64,000 nt of DNA from Drechmeria coniospora (GCF_001625195.1 NC_054389.1:4088520-4152519), one strand, 5' to 3'. Positions 1-11,890 are shown, counted from the stretch's first letter. Notes: generated by a model from the letters alone, not told the origin. Translations and numbers: made by a program.

Positions 1-2034
1 GTCAAACTTGTAGTAGCCCGGCGTCTGAGCGATGAATAGGGAGAGTGCTGGACCTGCTGCTTCGAGCCAAAAGGCGGGAATTGATGCCGTAGGGCGAGAT
101 CTGCTAGCGGTGGACGGGATCAATCGAAGTGACAACCACCATCAACATGGGCGTCTTGTGTCTTGCTGTCGTGATTCGCTTGCCACCGCTCCATTCGTCA
201 CCTAGTTCCTCCAAGGCTCGAACCTTTCACCGCCGAGGAGAATGGCCTAAACTAGTCGATCCGAACGGTTTCCAACCTCGGGCTGGGATGGCACTAATCA
301 GGTAGATGCATGGATTGCCGTAGTTTCATGGTGGACGGGCCGGATGTCGAACCGGCGGGGTCTTTGGAAGCGTTCGTCGTTCGGGGCACGACCAACGTGG
401 CGTGCAGCACCGAGAATGACGTTCCGCAAGACAGCATCAATCATGCTCGTATCCCAGTAGTCTTATTCACCGGCTGCCGAGGCTTAGCCGTCGATGTCGA
501 TTTCGGACGTCGGTTTCGGGCCTCTTTGCGTGCTCCAGAACGGCCCATGGTCCGCAGAACGACGGCGTCGAGCGACCTCCCCCGTCCGCATCGGCCATTC
601 AAACCGGCCAAGCACCGGGGCTGAGTTTGTGGATTCTGTGCCTTCCAGCCGTGGCGGGCATTCGTACGTTCGGTGCGATCGAGACGTGGCCGAAATGGTG
701 CAAAGGTTCGTCGTCATTGGGGGGCAGAGGTGTTCGGTGCAGGTGCCAAGCGACGGCGAGTCGCAGCAAAAGGCTGTTGGCGAGCCCTAGGGCTGTTTCA
801 TTCGTCCCAGTTGGGCCTTTGGTCGCCGTATGGGACGGAGGCGACGGCACCGATGGCCCTGACGGGAAGCGTCCATTGGCGGAGCGCTCGCAGGAAGGTC
901 CGTCCGGGCCCTCTTTTCCCTTCCGTGGGAGCATTTGGGGGCAAGTGGGGTATCGGGGTACCCATGACATGACGCTAGTGGAAGGTGCGGTTGACAATGC
1001 CGCACGCCAGCGTCCTCTCCACTTTGACTTGGTTGGCTCGGCCGTCAACCGCTAATGCCCCAAGTAGCATGGCGTGGATGATCTGAGATAGCTGAGCCTC
1101 CAATGGCTCCTTCCCATAGTCCCCTGCCCCTTTCCCCTTCCCCATCCTCACCCGCGTCCCCTTCCCGTCCAATCCCGTTCAAGGAAGGAACATGCAGGCC
1201 CCCGGCCCCCAGAGTGGTGCCTCTTTCCTTCCATCCGTCCCGCGCCTGCTTTCTTCTCGCGCTCGAGGATGTACGGGGTGGTTATGGGAGAAGGCGAGCT
1301 CGAGTGCTGTGTCGGCACGCAAACGCACGCCAGTGCTCCGTACTCGACACGCCTCGCGTGCACCAGCGTCTCGCCGACGACGATGCAATCATGGGCCTGG
1401 ATGCGATGCTCGACGACGTCCTCCGTGGCTGGCTCGAGGAGGCAAAACAATGTTTGAATGGAGGACGGAGGAGTATATGGGTCGCTCGTCGTGGCCGGAG
1501 GCGGACATGCTGTCGGGCGTGCCCCTGCCACCACCTGGCTGCCTAGGCAGGCACCGCTGCTGGCTGTTGACTCGGCAGCCTGGTGGGGGGGTCTTCCTTG
1601 TCTGCGGCACCGGTCAACGACGCTTTTCTTCAAGCTGACACCACACCCACCCACCCTGGCGCACCCGGGCGCTAGGTTCCTCGCAGGCCCCCAGGCCATC
1701 GTCACCGCCAGTCGTCGGCGAAGCAAACAGCAGCGCCCGAATACCCCTAGCCCATATGGAGCCGTTACACCAGCGCCGGCGACAGCGGTTGCGTGGCTGT
1801 TCAAGCCGTACCTTGTTCGCTCGCTCCGCTCGGCTGCTACTCATAAGAAAGACAAGATGCCTCCCCTCCACCCCGTAGGAGCTCGTTCAAGGCCGCTTCT
1901 ACTTCCCGAGGCTAAACCTTCGCGACACTCACTCCTTCAGAACTTTGCCTTTGGACGTTTGTGTTGTTATACAGTCATCAGAACGGTACTGGATACGTAC
2001 TGTCGAGGCTGCAATTCCTGCCCAAGATATAACG
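1..2034. other. Intergenic region, no gene recognised
   Basis: Several overlapping open frames of 60-220 codons exist on both strands, but none has a recognisable domain, a consistent splice pattern or a plausible composition; they look like chance open frames in GC-rich DNA. The last few hundred bases are presumably promoter and leader of the aspartic protease that starts at 2035. Confidence 0.6.
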
Positions 2035-3723
2035 ATGTGGTCGTGGTCACTCAGCTTCGCGGCCATCGCCCTTCTTTCGAACGGAAACACCGACGTTTCC
2101 GCCCTTGCCACGCCTAGCAATGTCGACTCTTCCGACAACAACCAAGTTGGCTTTGCCAACGCCGTCCAGGGTGACGGCTTCCTCTCGATCCCGGTCAACG
2201 CCGTTCCTCGTCCACGGCCTGGACGAGGATCGAAAGCCAAGCGGTCCAATGCCTACGAGGACTTGCTGCAGAACAAGGACTACTTCTACGCAACCGATGG
2301 TGAGTGGCAAAGGCGCCCGCGTGCGAGCGGACGGAGTGGAGCGCTGACGAGTGGCGACGCAGTGAACATTGGCAGCCCGCCCCAAAAAGTCACCATCCTC
2401 GTCGACACGGGCTCCAGCGAGCTCTGGGTCAACCCCAGCTGCTCGTCGGCGCCGACGCAGTCGCAGTACAGGGAGTGCATCAGCTTCGGCAAGTACGAAC
2501 CCGCCGACTCGAACACGCCGCCGATCGGGCCCTTTGGGTACCAGGACATCAAATACGGTGACGCGGCCGACTCGTCGACGCACACGTCGGTCGCCATCCG
2601 ATACTACGCCGACACGGTGGCGCTCGGCGGTGCCGTGGTCAAGAACCAGACCTTTGGCGTCGTCACCAAGAGCGAGGGCCAGTCCCAGGGCATCCTCGGC
2701 CTCGGACCCCACATCAAGTTCGGCTTCGACTCGGATCAGCCGTACACGCTGCTGCTCAACAACATGGCCAAGCAGGGCGTCATCGGGAGCCGCGTCTACT
2801 CCCTCGACCTGCGCAGCTCCGCCGTCGATTCCGGCGCCGTCATCTACGGCGGCGTCGACAAGAACAAGTTCGTCGGGAAGCTGGAGAAGCGACCCATCAT
2901 CCGCGGTGCCAACCAGGATTACCGGCTCGCCGTCGAGCTCACCACCGTCGGCCTGACCCTCGATTCGCCCAGGAACTTTGAGGTGCGCGGCGACGAGGCG
3001 AACGTCCTCATCGACTCGGGCTCCACCGTCTCGAGGTTGCGCGCCGAGGTCGCCATGCCAATCCTCATGGCCCTGAATGGCAAGGACGACGGCCAGGGCT
3101 ACTTCCAGGTCTCGTGCGACCTGAGGGAGAAGGCCGGCAGCATCGACTTCGGCTTCGGCTCCAAGACGCTCCGCGTCCCGCTCCGGGATTTCGTCACGGA
3201 CTTGACGGGCAACGGCGAAACCTGCTACGTCGGCTTGGTCGTGACCAAGGACCAGCAGATCCTCGGCGACTCGGTCCTGCGCGCCGGATACTTTGTCATC
3301 GACTGGGACAGCCGCGCCGTGCACATCGCCCAGGCGGCCAACTGTGGAGGCAGCGACATTGTAGCCGTCGCCAAGTACTCCGACACCCTGCAGACCGTTG
3401 CCGGGAACTGCAAGCTGGACTCTGTCAACTTCTCTGGCGGGCCCGATGTATGTTATCCCCCCCCCCCCGGTGACAACGGAACGAAGCAGCGATGCTAACG
3501 TGGCAAACTCTAGAACCAACCGACTGCCGATTCCCCCGCAACCTCATGCTCAGCTGCCAACGGCAACTGCAAGCCGGCTGCCGCGCCGACGACGACGGCG
3601 AAGGCGAAGGCGACCCCGTCCGGAAATGCCGACGGAACGACAGGCGCCGGTGTGCGAACCGACGCCATGAGCAGCCTTCTCGTCGCTGCCGGCCTGCTGT
3701 CTGTGCTGTATAGTGCACTATGA
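2035..3723 (+). CDS. GPI-anchored pepsin-like aspartic protease (yapsin/opsin type)
   Basis: Predicted secreted A1-family endopeptidase of 519 aa held at the cell surface. Exons 2035-2299, 2363-3447 and 3514-3723. The first catalytic motif DTGSSELW follows directly on the first splice junction (ATDVNIGSPPQKV), and the second is VLIDSGSTVSRL in the middle of the protein. The N-terminus from 2035 has a hydrophobic signal-like stretch, then a basic propeptide (RPRPGRGSKAKR) with a likely dibasic processing site. The last exon is rich in Thr, Ala and Lys and ends in a hydrophobic tail (LLVAAGLLSVLYSAL) with no residues after it, the layout of a GPI-attachment signal. Intron 1 is 63 nt and open in frame. 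Intron 2 begins GTATGT and carries a run of 12 C, a possible sequencing trouble spot. The two DTG/DSG motifs make the family certain; GPI anchoring is inference. Confidence 0.92.
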
Positions 3724-4745
3724 TGATGATTATGATGATTATGAAGATGGATAGGAAGGACATTGGACGCGCAGTGCGCCATCCAATTCATGACGGCCAA
3801 CCTCTCTGCATATACTTGATTTTAGCGATGGCATATACTGTACGTACCTCGTTGGGATATGGGGAGCGTACATTGCAAGATACCCACTCAAAAAAAAGGG
3901 AGAAATATTACCGAGCCGCCCAAGACTTTCTGGTGCAATTGTGTACTCGTGCTTGCAGTCGGACTGTTCGCTTGGTGCTGCCCCCGATCGTCGTTTGCCA
4001 GTTGAACGTCGAACCGTCGACGCGGCATGCTGCTGATGACCAATGGCAATCAACATTTGCTTGGGTACTGACTGTACTCAGTACATGAGTGCGTTGCACG
4101 GAGCGTTACTTGCAAGTATTACGGAGTACCTGTTCATGTAAGTATGACAGTAATAATAAGGACATATACTTGAGGACTTGTACAAGTGCACTCTGCACTT
4201 GCAGTACCAGCAGTAATTAAGTACGTGTACTGTAAGTATGATGTACAAGTAAGTACGTAAGCGCAAGTACACTTACACGTACAGCTACTTACAAGTACAT
4301 GTCACTGTAAGTACATGTAGCTGTACTCCGTACATGTACATCTACATACTTGCAGTATTTCCATCAAGGAATATGACAACAATGAAGCTTTGCCTCGGCA
4401 GCGGGGTTGCCATATCGGGCCGAGTGAGGCACTTGGTGCAAGTAAGTACTTACTCATGTACTGTATTATACTGTACTTGCCTTCTATTAGGCAATGGCTC
4501 CTCATTCGCTCGTCCCGTCGTCCCTGCCTTTGAGCATCCTGGCGCGCCTGAAAATGGCAGGCGGCGACGCCAGTCAAGGTCTTGCCCACAAACACCAAGC
4601 AACAAGCAGCCAACGACCCGAGCGAGATTCCCCAGCAGATGCTCGAAAGGGCTCTCCCAACACATAAACGCACCGTTCCTCCACCAGCCAACGCCCGCCG
4701 CTGGTCCCGTCCCAGGGCGAGTCGGAGCTCCTCTCCTTCGCCACC
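3724..4745. other. Intergenic spacer, protease to acyl-CoA ligase
   Basis: Starts with an ATG/ATT trinucleotide-rich stretch just after the protease stop (about 3720-3745). It holds the GTAC-rich island at 4080-4345, then presumably the promoter of the acyl-CoA ligase gene. No coding sequence seen. Confidence 0.6.
4080..4345. repeat. GTAC-rich intergenic island
   Basis: Dense repetition of GTAC, AAGTAC, CTTGTAC and TACGGAGTA-like words (for example TTACGGAGTACC near 4120). It has the same composition as the islands at 7000, 12000, 17500, 26300, 37000, 56200, 58000 and 62100. No ORF or transposase is present. Confidence 0.75.
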
Positions 4746-6875
4746 ATGGTCTTCCTGCCGCCAGCCCGTCTCCCGCAGTTGCCCGGTTCGTCGGCACCCG
4801 CCGTCCTGGACTCGGATCCAGAGGCAGAACGAACAAAATGTTACCCGGCTCCGAGCGCTGACAAACAGCTGCAGACCTCCCCGACACGGTCACCGTGGAC
4901 AAGTTTATCAACACGGAAAGCCACGGTCGCCGACCTTTCTCCTCCTCCCGCGCTCCCTACACCTGCGGCCTCACCGGCGCCTCGCACGACGCATCCCATG
5001 TTGCGTCCCGCGTCGACCATCTCGCCCGGGCCATTGGCAAGCGCCTGGGCCTGAGCCCCAACGAGGGCACCGCCTGGGATCGCGTTGTCTGCTTGTACTC
5101 GCTCAACACGGTTCGTCAAGCTGCCGACGCCCGTCGCTTTGGGGAGGGAGTGCTGACCTGAGTGGCATGCCGCAGATCGACTACATCCCCCTCACGCACG
5201 CCATCCACCGCCTCTCCGGCGTCGTCACCCCCGCGAGCGCCGCCTACTCGTCCCAGGAACTCCAGCACCAGCTGCACTCCTCGGGTGCCAAGGCTCTCTT
5301 CACATGCCTCCCCCTGCTCGAAAACGCGCTCCCGGCCGCCGAGGGCGCCGGCATACCCCGTGACCGCATCTTCCTTCTGCCCGTGCCCGAGGTCCCAAAC
5401 AAGGGCTCCTTCGTCACGGTGGACGACCTCGTGGCCGAGGGCAGACACCTTCCCCGAGTTGCTCCCCTGCACTGGACAAAGGGCCAGGGCGCGAGGCAGC
5501 CGGCTTACCTTTGCTACTCCAGCGGAACCTCGGGCTTGCCTGTATGCCCCCTTGGAGTCGCTTGCCCCAGACCCGAGGCTGACGCGTGTCGCAGAAAGCG
5601 GTCATGATCTCGCACCGAAACGTCATCGCCAACGTCGTCCAGATCTGCACCTCGGACTCTGTCTCGCGCGACGAGCTCGGCATCGCCACCCAGACGACCC
5701 TCGGCGTCTTGCCCTTCAGCCACATCTACGGCCTCGTCCTCGTCGGTCTCGTCGGACAGTACCGCGGCGACCAGATCGTCGTCCTGCCCAAGTTCGACCT
5801 CACGGCCGTCCTGGCGGCCGTGCAACGGTTCCGGATCGAGCAGCTCAGCGTCGTGCCCCCCATTCTCATCCAGATCATCACCAACAAGCACATCAGCGCG
5901 GCCTACGACCTGAGCAGCGTACGCTGGGTGTTTAGCGGCGCCGCACCGCTCGGGGCCGAGGTCATCGATGACTTGCTCAAGCTTTACCCCGCCTGGCGTC
6001 TCGGCCAAGGCTACGGCAAGTTTCCCTTGCCGTCCCGCGCGAACTCGCCGACCGGCGTGCTGACACCGACACGCGGCCGCAGGCATGACCGAGGCGTCTC
6101 CCTGCATCCTGAACAGCTTGGAAACGGACACTCTTTTCGGCTCGTCCGGGTCGCTCATCCCCGGCACCATCGCCAAGATCATCGACGCCGACGGCAGGGA
6201 GGTGACGGAGCTCGAGACCCGCGGCGAGCTCGTCGTCCAGTCCCCCTCCGTTGTCCTGGGGTACCTCAACAACGAGAGGGCCAATGCGGAGACGTTCATC
6301 TGGGACGAAGACGGCCGCTGGCTCAGGACGGGCGACGAGGTCCTCGTCCGCAAGTCGCCGCAGGGCCATGAGCACTTTGTCGTCACGGACCGGATCAAGG
6401 AGCTCATCAAAGTCAAGGTCACCATCCCTCACCCTCCCCGCTCCTCCTCCGTTCCTCCCACTTCCGCTCGTCCCCTCCCCGATCCCCGAACTGATGCTAG
6501 ATGACCCGTGCGCTGCTGACGCTGACTCGACCCCCCCTGCAGGGCCACCAAGTCGCGCCCGCCGAGCTCGAGGCCCACCTGCTTGCCCACCCCTTCGTCT
6601 CCGATTGCACCGTCATTCCTGTGCAAGACGACCGGGCCGGTGAGGTGCCCAAGGCCTTCATTGTCAAGGCAAAGGATGCGAGCGACAAGCCTGACGATCA
6701 CGTCGCCGCCGCCGTGTGCAAGCATGTTGAAGACCACAAGTCACGCCACAAGTGGCTCAAAGGAGGTGTTGAGTTTATCGATGCCGTGCCAAAGAGTCCG
6801 AGCGGCAAGATCCTCCGCCGGCTGTTGAGGGACAAGGAAGCCCAGGCAAGGAAACAGAAGGGCCCTAAGCTATAG
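4746..6875 (+). CDS. 4-coumarate-CoA ligase-like acyl-CoA synthetase (AMP-binding)
   Basis: Adenylate-forming enzyme of 576 aa that should activate a carboxylic acid as acyl-AMP and transfer it to CoA. Exons 4746-4785, 4875-5110, 5176-5541, 5595-6015, 6083-6417 and 6543-6875. Family motifs in order: GQGARQPAYLCYSSGTSGLP then KAVMISHRN (P-loop-like AMP-binding core), RWVFSGAAPLG, GQGYGMTEASP, WLRTGDEV, DRIKELIKVKGHQVAPAELE and the C-terminal PKSPSGKILRR with the catalytic Lys. The N-terminus MVFLPPARLPQLPDLPD resembles fungal 4CL-like proteins, which supports the 40-nt first exon. Intron 4 is a GC-AG intron (donor GCAAGT at 6016) inside the GQGYG-MTEA motif. Intron 5 has a weak donor (GTCACC at 6418). 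The C-terminus is PKL, a variant of the peroxisomal PTS1 signal. The substrate cannot be told from sequence. Confidence 0.93.
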
Positions 6876-7837
6876 TGCCACGCCGCAATATGGAAGGACT
6901 CATGTTCTCTTATCGATGGTTTTCTGCTGTAGCTCGTCGATATGCATCACGGTGTGATCGAGCAGTCGCACCAGTAGCAGCTAGACAACTTTGACCAATC
7001 GTGTACTAGGTACGGAGTGCCCTTAAGTACTTACATCTGCTGTAAGTACATGTAAGTACAACTAAGTACGTACCGAAGTATTCCCTGTACGTGTACTGTA
7101 CTTTCTCCGTACAAGTACAACAGTACACATACGGAGTACTGTGCTCCGTACTAATCTTTGCAGTAGTAATACTCCGCACAAGTATACACAAGTACAGTAC
7201 ATGTACTCCGTAATATTACTTTTCTTCCGTAGTATTAATTAATGCTGATGTACGGAGTAATTACGGAGTACTTACTTAAGTAGTCCCCCTCTCTGCTGAG
7301 CCGAGGCTATCATTGGAACAGCTTCAACGAGCTTCTACGATAATTAGTTAATACTTACTCTCTCAACGCGCACTATCAGGAACCAACAACCCCCCTCCCC
7401 ACAGATGATGATTGGTTGGGTAGGCATGTACCAAATACCATAATCAATAGTGGCAAACGCAAAATGGGCACGGAATATGAAATGTTCTTGAGGCTAAAAG
7501 GATCTCTTCTCAAGATGTACGCCGCCTTCGTACCTACGCCAACCTGCACAGAATACTGGAAGTAGGTAATACTCCGCAAGTACCAGTTGCTGCCAGTGTC
7601 CACCGAAAGGTACCAATCCACCCCCGAACCTACCTCACCACCATAAGTACGTACATGTACATACCAAGAAGTACTATCATATGCACTCGGCACGCGGTAG
7701 GGGGCATCCCATTTCCTTCCTAGGTCAACATCCTCCTCTGCCCACGCACGGAATACCATCACAGCACCTTCTGGGTATTGCCAACACCAGGACAGGCACT
7801 CGCAGTACAAGACTTCAGCTACCTACCGCCAACCAGC
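6876..7837. other. Intergenic spacer with GTAC-rich island
   Basis: Holds the 3' region of the acyl-CoA ligase gene, the repeat island at 7000-7290 and the presumed promoter of the monooxygenase. Two in-frame TTG codons upstream of 7838 lengthen the open frame but are not credible starts. No gene seen. Confidence 0.6.
7000..7290. repeat. GTAC-rich intergenic island
   Basis: About 290 bp dominated by GTAC, ACTTAC, TACGGAGTA and CTCCGTA words in both orientations (for example TACGGAGTACT near 7132 followed at once by GCTCCGTACT). Able to fold into many short hairpins. No coding potential. Confidence 0.75.
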
Positions 7838-9744
7838 ATGGGCCCAGGCGAGAAGCAACCCGTTGGCTACAGCCAGTTTGCCTGCATAGGCTCGGGCTTC
7901 TCCGCCATCGGTCTAGGGGCGACGCTCAAACGGTGGTATGGCATCACCGACGTTCGCTTCTTTGAGCGGCACGAAGACCTCGGCGGGACTTGGTTCGTAA
8001 ACACGTACCCAGGTTCGTTCCCGGCCTCGACGCCGACGCCCTCCCTCCCTCTTATCGCCCGGCCATTCGCTAACTGTCCGTTTGCACGCCCTCGCACCAG
8101 GCGCCGCCTGCGACATCCCCAGCATCCTCTACAGCTTCTCCTTTGCCCCCAACCCGAAATGGACGCGCGTGCTGCCCTCGTCGGGCGAACTCTGGGACTA
8201 TCTCAAGACCGTCGCGGCCGAGTACGACCTGCCGTCCAAGATGAGCTTTGGCGTCGTCGTGGAGCGCTGCGAGTGGATCGAGGCGACGCACCGATGGCGC
8301 CTGCACCTCCGCAAAGCTTCGGATGGTTCCACCTACGCGCACGAGTGCCAGTTCCTCTTCAGCGGCACCGGAATCCTGGTGCAGCCGCGCGAGCCGGACA
8401 TGCCGGGCATCGAATCCTTCCAGGGGCCCGTCTTCCACGCTGCCCGCTGGAGGTCCGACGTCGCTCTCGAGGGCAAGAACGTCGCCGTCATCGGCAACGG
8501 GTGCACCGCGACGCAAATCGTGCCCAACATCATCGAGGGCGCGGAGCATGTGACGCAGTTTGCACGTTCCAAGCACTGGATGATCCCGCCCATCGACGTC
8601 CCGCAAACGCAAACAATCCAGTGGCTCTTCGGCCACGTTCCCGGCCTAATGGCCCTCGTCCGCGCCGCCGTCTTCGTCTATGCCGAAAACGACATGCGCG
8701 GATTCTACATGACCAAGGCCGCTGCGAGATTTCGGGCCGGCCGCGAGGCGGAAGCGACGAGGTACATCAAGAAACACGCACCCGCCAAGTACCACGACAT
8801 GTTGATTCCCGACTTCGAGATCGGTTGCAAGAGGCGCATCTTTGACTGTGGATACCTCAAGGCCCTGCACGCGCCCAACCTCGACGTCGTCGACGACCCC
8901 ATCGTCGAGATTCTCCCCCAAGGCATCCGCACCAAGAATGGTAGCGTCACGAAGACCGACGTCATCGTCCTTGCCAACGGCTACTCGACGAACCAGTTCA
9001 TGGCGGGCATCGAGGTCGCCGGTCGCAACGGTGTCACGCTGGGAGAGCACTGGTCCAAGTTTGACGGGCCCGAGGCGTACAACTGCGTGGCCATGAACGA
9101 ATTTCCCAACTTTTTCATGATCCTAGGTACCGAACCCCCAGCCGGCCTCTCCTCGTCTCTCGTTCTTACCCCCTGCTTACCTGCGAGCAGGTCCCAACTC
9201 GACGACCGGACACACGTCGACCATCATGGCTGTCGAGAACGGCATCAACTACGCGCTCCGCGTCCTCAAGCCCGTGCTCGACGGTGACGCGACGACTGTC
9301 GAGGTGAAGCACGAGGCCGAGGCCCGCTATTCACGGCAAATGCAGGAAGACCTGCACAAGTCGGTCTGGTGGGGAGGCTGCCAGAGCTGGTACAACACGG
9401 CCGGAAAGCGTAGCGGCAAGACGTGGAACTCGATGACCTATCCGCATTCGCAAGCGCACTACTGGTACAAGTGCCTGTTTCCCAACTACCAAGACTGGAC
9501 CTACACCGTAAGTGCGACCTTTTGCCTCCCCTGGGGAACGTTGCTGACCTGCTTGCAGCTGACCCCTGGCGCGCCGCGCCGCCTCTTCTTGCGGCGCGTG
9601 TTGAAGCTTGTGTTGTGGACGGGCGCATTCATCTCGGCGATCCAGATGTCACTTCTTGTGCGAAAGAACGGCTTGAAGCTGAACAACTACCTGGTGTATC
9701 TGCTCCAGGGCTACCAGAAAGTCAGGGGCTTTCTCCCTTTTTGA
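7838..9744 (+). CDS. FAD/NADPH-dependent monooxygenase, Baeyer-Villiger-like
   Basis: Flavoprotein oxygenase of 567 aa. Exons 7838-8012, 8101-9126, 9191-9507 and 9559-9744. The N-terminal FAD Rossmann motif is CIGSGFSAIGLG, followed by FFERHEDLGGTW, the GGTW signature of FMO/BVMO enzymes. The fingerprint FxGxxxHxxxW is present as FQGPVFHAARW, but the residue after W is Arg where type I BVMOs usually have Pro or Asp. The second nucleotide-binding motif is VIGNGCTATQIVPN. The C-terminal exon is basic and hydrophobic (LFLRRVLKLVLWTGAFISAI) and could associate with membrane. The start at 7838 is the first ATG before the Rossmann fold. Intron 3 is 51 nt and open in frame. It lies just downstream of a ligase gene in the same orientation; a joint pathway is inference. 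Family is firm, substrate unknown. Confidence 0.92.
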
Positions 9745-10663
9745 TTCATCGGCGACGGTCGGGTGGACAAGCGCACGCCATCGGATGCGATTGCTAGGGA
9801 TGACATGTACGAACGATGTCCTCGAGGAAGGATGGAACGACGGTATTTACATACTGCAAACTGAAAGCAAGAGTCTTTCTCAAAATTTACAGCGAGTCGA
9901 AACCCGGCATACTTGGGATGATGAGTTTTAGTCCGATGACAGTAACGACTGATGCCGAATGAACGGGCCGGTTCGACCCATGCTTCTCTCCCGCACCCCA
10001 CAGCGACGCCTACGGAGTAATACTGTATTACTCCGTATCCGTACTTACTGTAAACTCCGCTCTCTCGGCGTGGTCCACTTGCCAGGGTTTCCCGAAATGG
10101 TCCAGAATGGCCCGGAATGGGGATTGGAACGGTCCGCTGTGTCAGAATGCGTCATTACTTATTACTCCGTAGTTGTGTTACTTGGAAGCCGACGTGGCTG
10201 TGGATCTGTTGTTGGTGTTTGACTCATCAGCACGATCTCGACGTCCATACCCAGAATTCTTGCCGTCTTCATCAACAATCCTGACGGCCAATGCAGGCCG
10301 TTCGGCAGTGGGACATTTCTTCATGCGAGTCCCGTCTCGGCGGACAAAGTCGATGTGTTCAAGATCATGCCTGTAATCGTCGGTCGACTTCGAGGGCGGC
10401 ACATGTAGTAATGGATCTTTGCGGAAACATTTTGCGAATGTTGCCTCCAATACAATCAATGAAATACAGTCGACGCATGCGCAACCTCCGACGCCGCCAG
10501 TCCTAGCTGCGAGGGTGGCAAGTTGGCAGCCAGCGGAAAGGAGATTTCACTTAATGGTTGGATGGCGAGGGGTGCCATAGAACGCGTGTACGACTCTAGG
10601 CACAACTTCTCGCGAAGCATGCCGTCGACAGTCCATGGTACGGATGCGAGAATGGGCTTTCGA
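9745..10663. other. Convergent intergenic region
   Basis: Lies between the 3' ends of the monooxygenase (plus) and ATP12 (minus), so it should contain both terminators. A small GTAC/CTCCGTA cluster is at 10010-10175. No ORF with a recognisable domain was found. Confidence 0.55.
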
Positions 10664-11890
10664 CTACGATTTTCCGGTTCCCGACACCAGCAGCACAACG
10701 CTGCCGAGTTGCCTCCTGACGTCTTCGTTGTTCACGTCATGCGTGTCCTCGACTTCGCCCCACTGGGTCGCTTGCCAGTCCACCTCGAGATTCACAGCTT
10801 TGGACGTCTCCTCGACGCCAAACTTGCCCTCAGCGTACCCTCGGCGCAGACCAACAGGCCCCTCGCTCCACTCCACGACGAGGCGCGCACCAGCGACGAG
10901 GCTCTTGCCGGCGAGTGTCGCTCTCTCGAGCCCGGCAATCTCCCACGGGCTCAAGCCCTCGACCCAACCTTGCACCACCTCCCTCACTCCGTTGGCCTGC
11001 TTTCGGGGCATGATGGCGTGTCCGTCCAGAACCGGTTCGAGCGTGACGCCCGGCCAGACATGGCTTGTCAATAGGGACACCGTCGCCTCCGCCACCCGCT
11101 TCTGGGCCTCTCGCAACGACTCTCCGTCCTCGTTGCGGAGGTCGTACTTCCCGGCCGGCGGCGCCCAGCAGAGCAGCGAGTCGGTGTCGAGATACCGCAT
11201 GAGCGTCGTCGAGATTTGCTTGCGAATCTTGACGCTGGCTGAGCCCGATGGTGCAGCCACGTCGTCGTCGGCAATGTCGAGGGCCCGGCAGGCAAGACTC
11301 GTGAGAGGGATGAGGTGCTGCTTCGTGGCCTGCTTCGTCGAGGTTAGGAGATCCCACTCGAGTGCGATGGCGGCGGCCAGGTTTGGCTTCGAGAGGGGGA
11401 GTCGGATGATTTGTTTGGTATCGGGGTGTCGCAGCGGTCGCGTGTCGAGGAAAACTTGTAGTGCGCCTTTATTGCTTCCCTGTCAGCATGCGTGCATGAG
11501 AATAGAAATAGGCATCGGCACAGGTAGGAAGTGAAGCGAGAGGCACAAGCGCCGGTGTGGGTGTCGACGGAGATTGAATCGCTCACCATCAACTTGTTGG
11601 ACGCTGGTATCCTTCCAGAATCTCTTCCTCAGCGTCGTCGCCTTTCCGTCCTTGGCATTCCGTATCACTTTGGCCGTCTTGAGCATCTCGGCCTGTCGCT
11701 TGCGTCGCTCAATTCTCTCGTTGAGGCTTCGAACGGCCTCCGTTGGCGGCTCCGGAGGCGGTCCTGTGCCGAGGACAGGGGCCACCTGGGCTGCTCTCGC
11801 GATGGTAGAGTGAATGGCGCGAGTAGGTTGAACGGTGCCATGGAGGGCTCGCGGTAGCAGCCGGAGGTCTATTCGCGTTGGCGGCTTCAT
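10664..11890 (-). CDS. ATP12: Mitochondrial F1-ATPase assembly chaperone ATP12
   Basis: Chaperone that binds the F1 alpha subunit and allows assembly of F1-ATPase in the mitochondrial matrix. 368 aa from exons 11890-11587 and 11466-10664 (minus strand). The N-terminus (MKPPTRIDLRLLPRALHGTV...) is basic, free of acidic residues at first and fits a mitochondrial presequence. Family motifs: VDGALQVFLDTRPLR across the splice junction, KPNLAAAIALEWDLL, and MRYLDTDSLLCWAPP, the strongly conserved YLDTD segment. The intron is 120 nt, with donor GTGAGC and an acceptor in AATAAAG, chosen because it restores VDGALQVFLD. It is divergent from SEC21 across about 860 bp. The identification is confident; the exact acceptor is slightly less so. 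Confidence 0.92.

Noticed and set aside
2047..3519. 490-codon open frame on the minus strand
   Set aside because: Antisense shadow of the aspartic protease; no recognisable motif.
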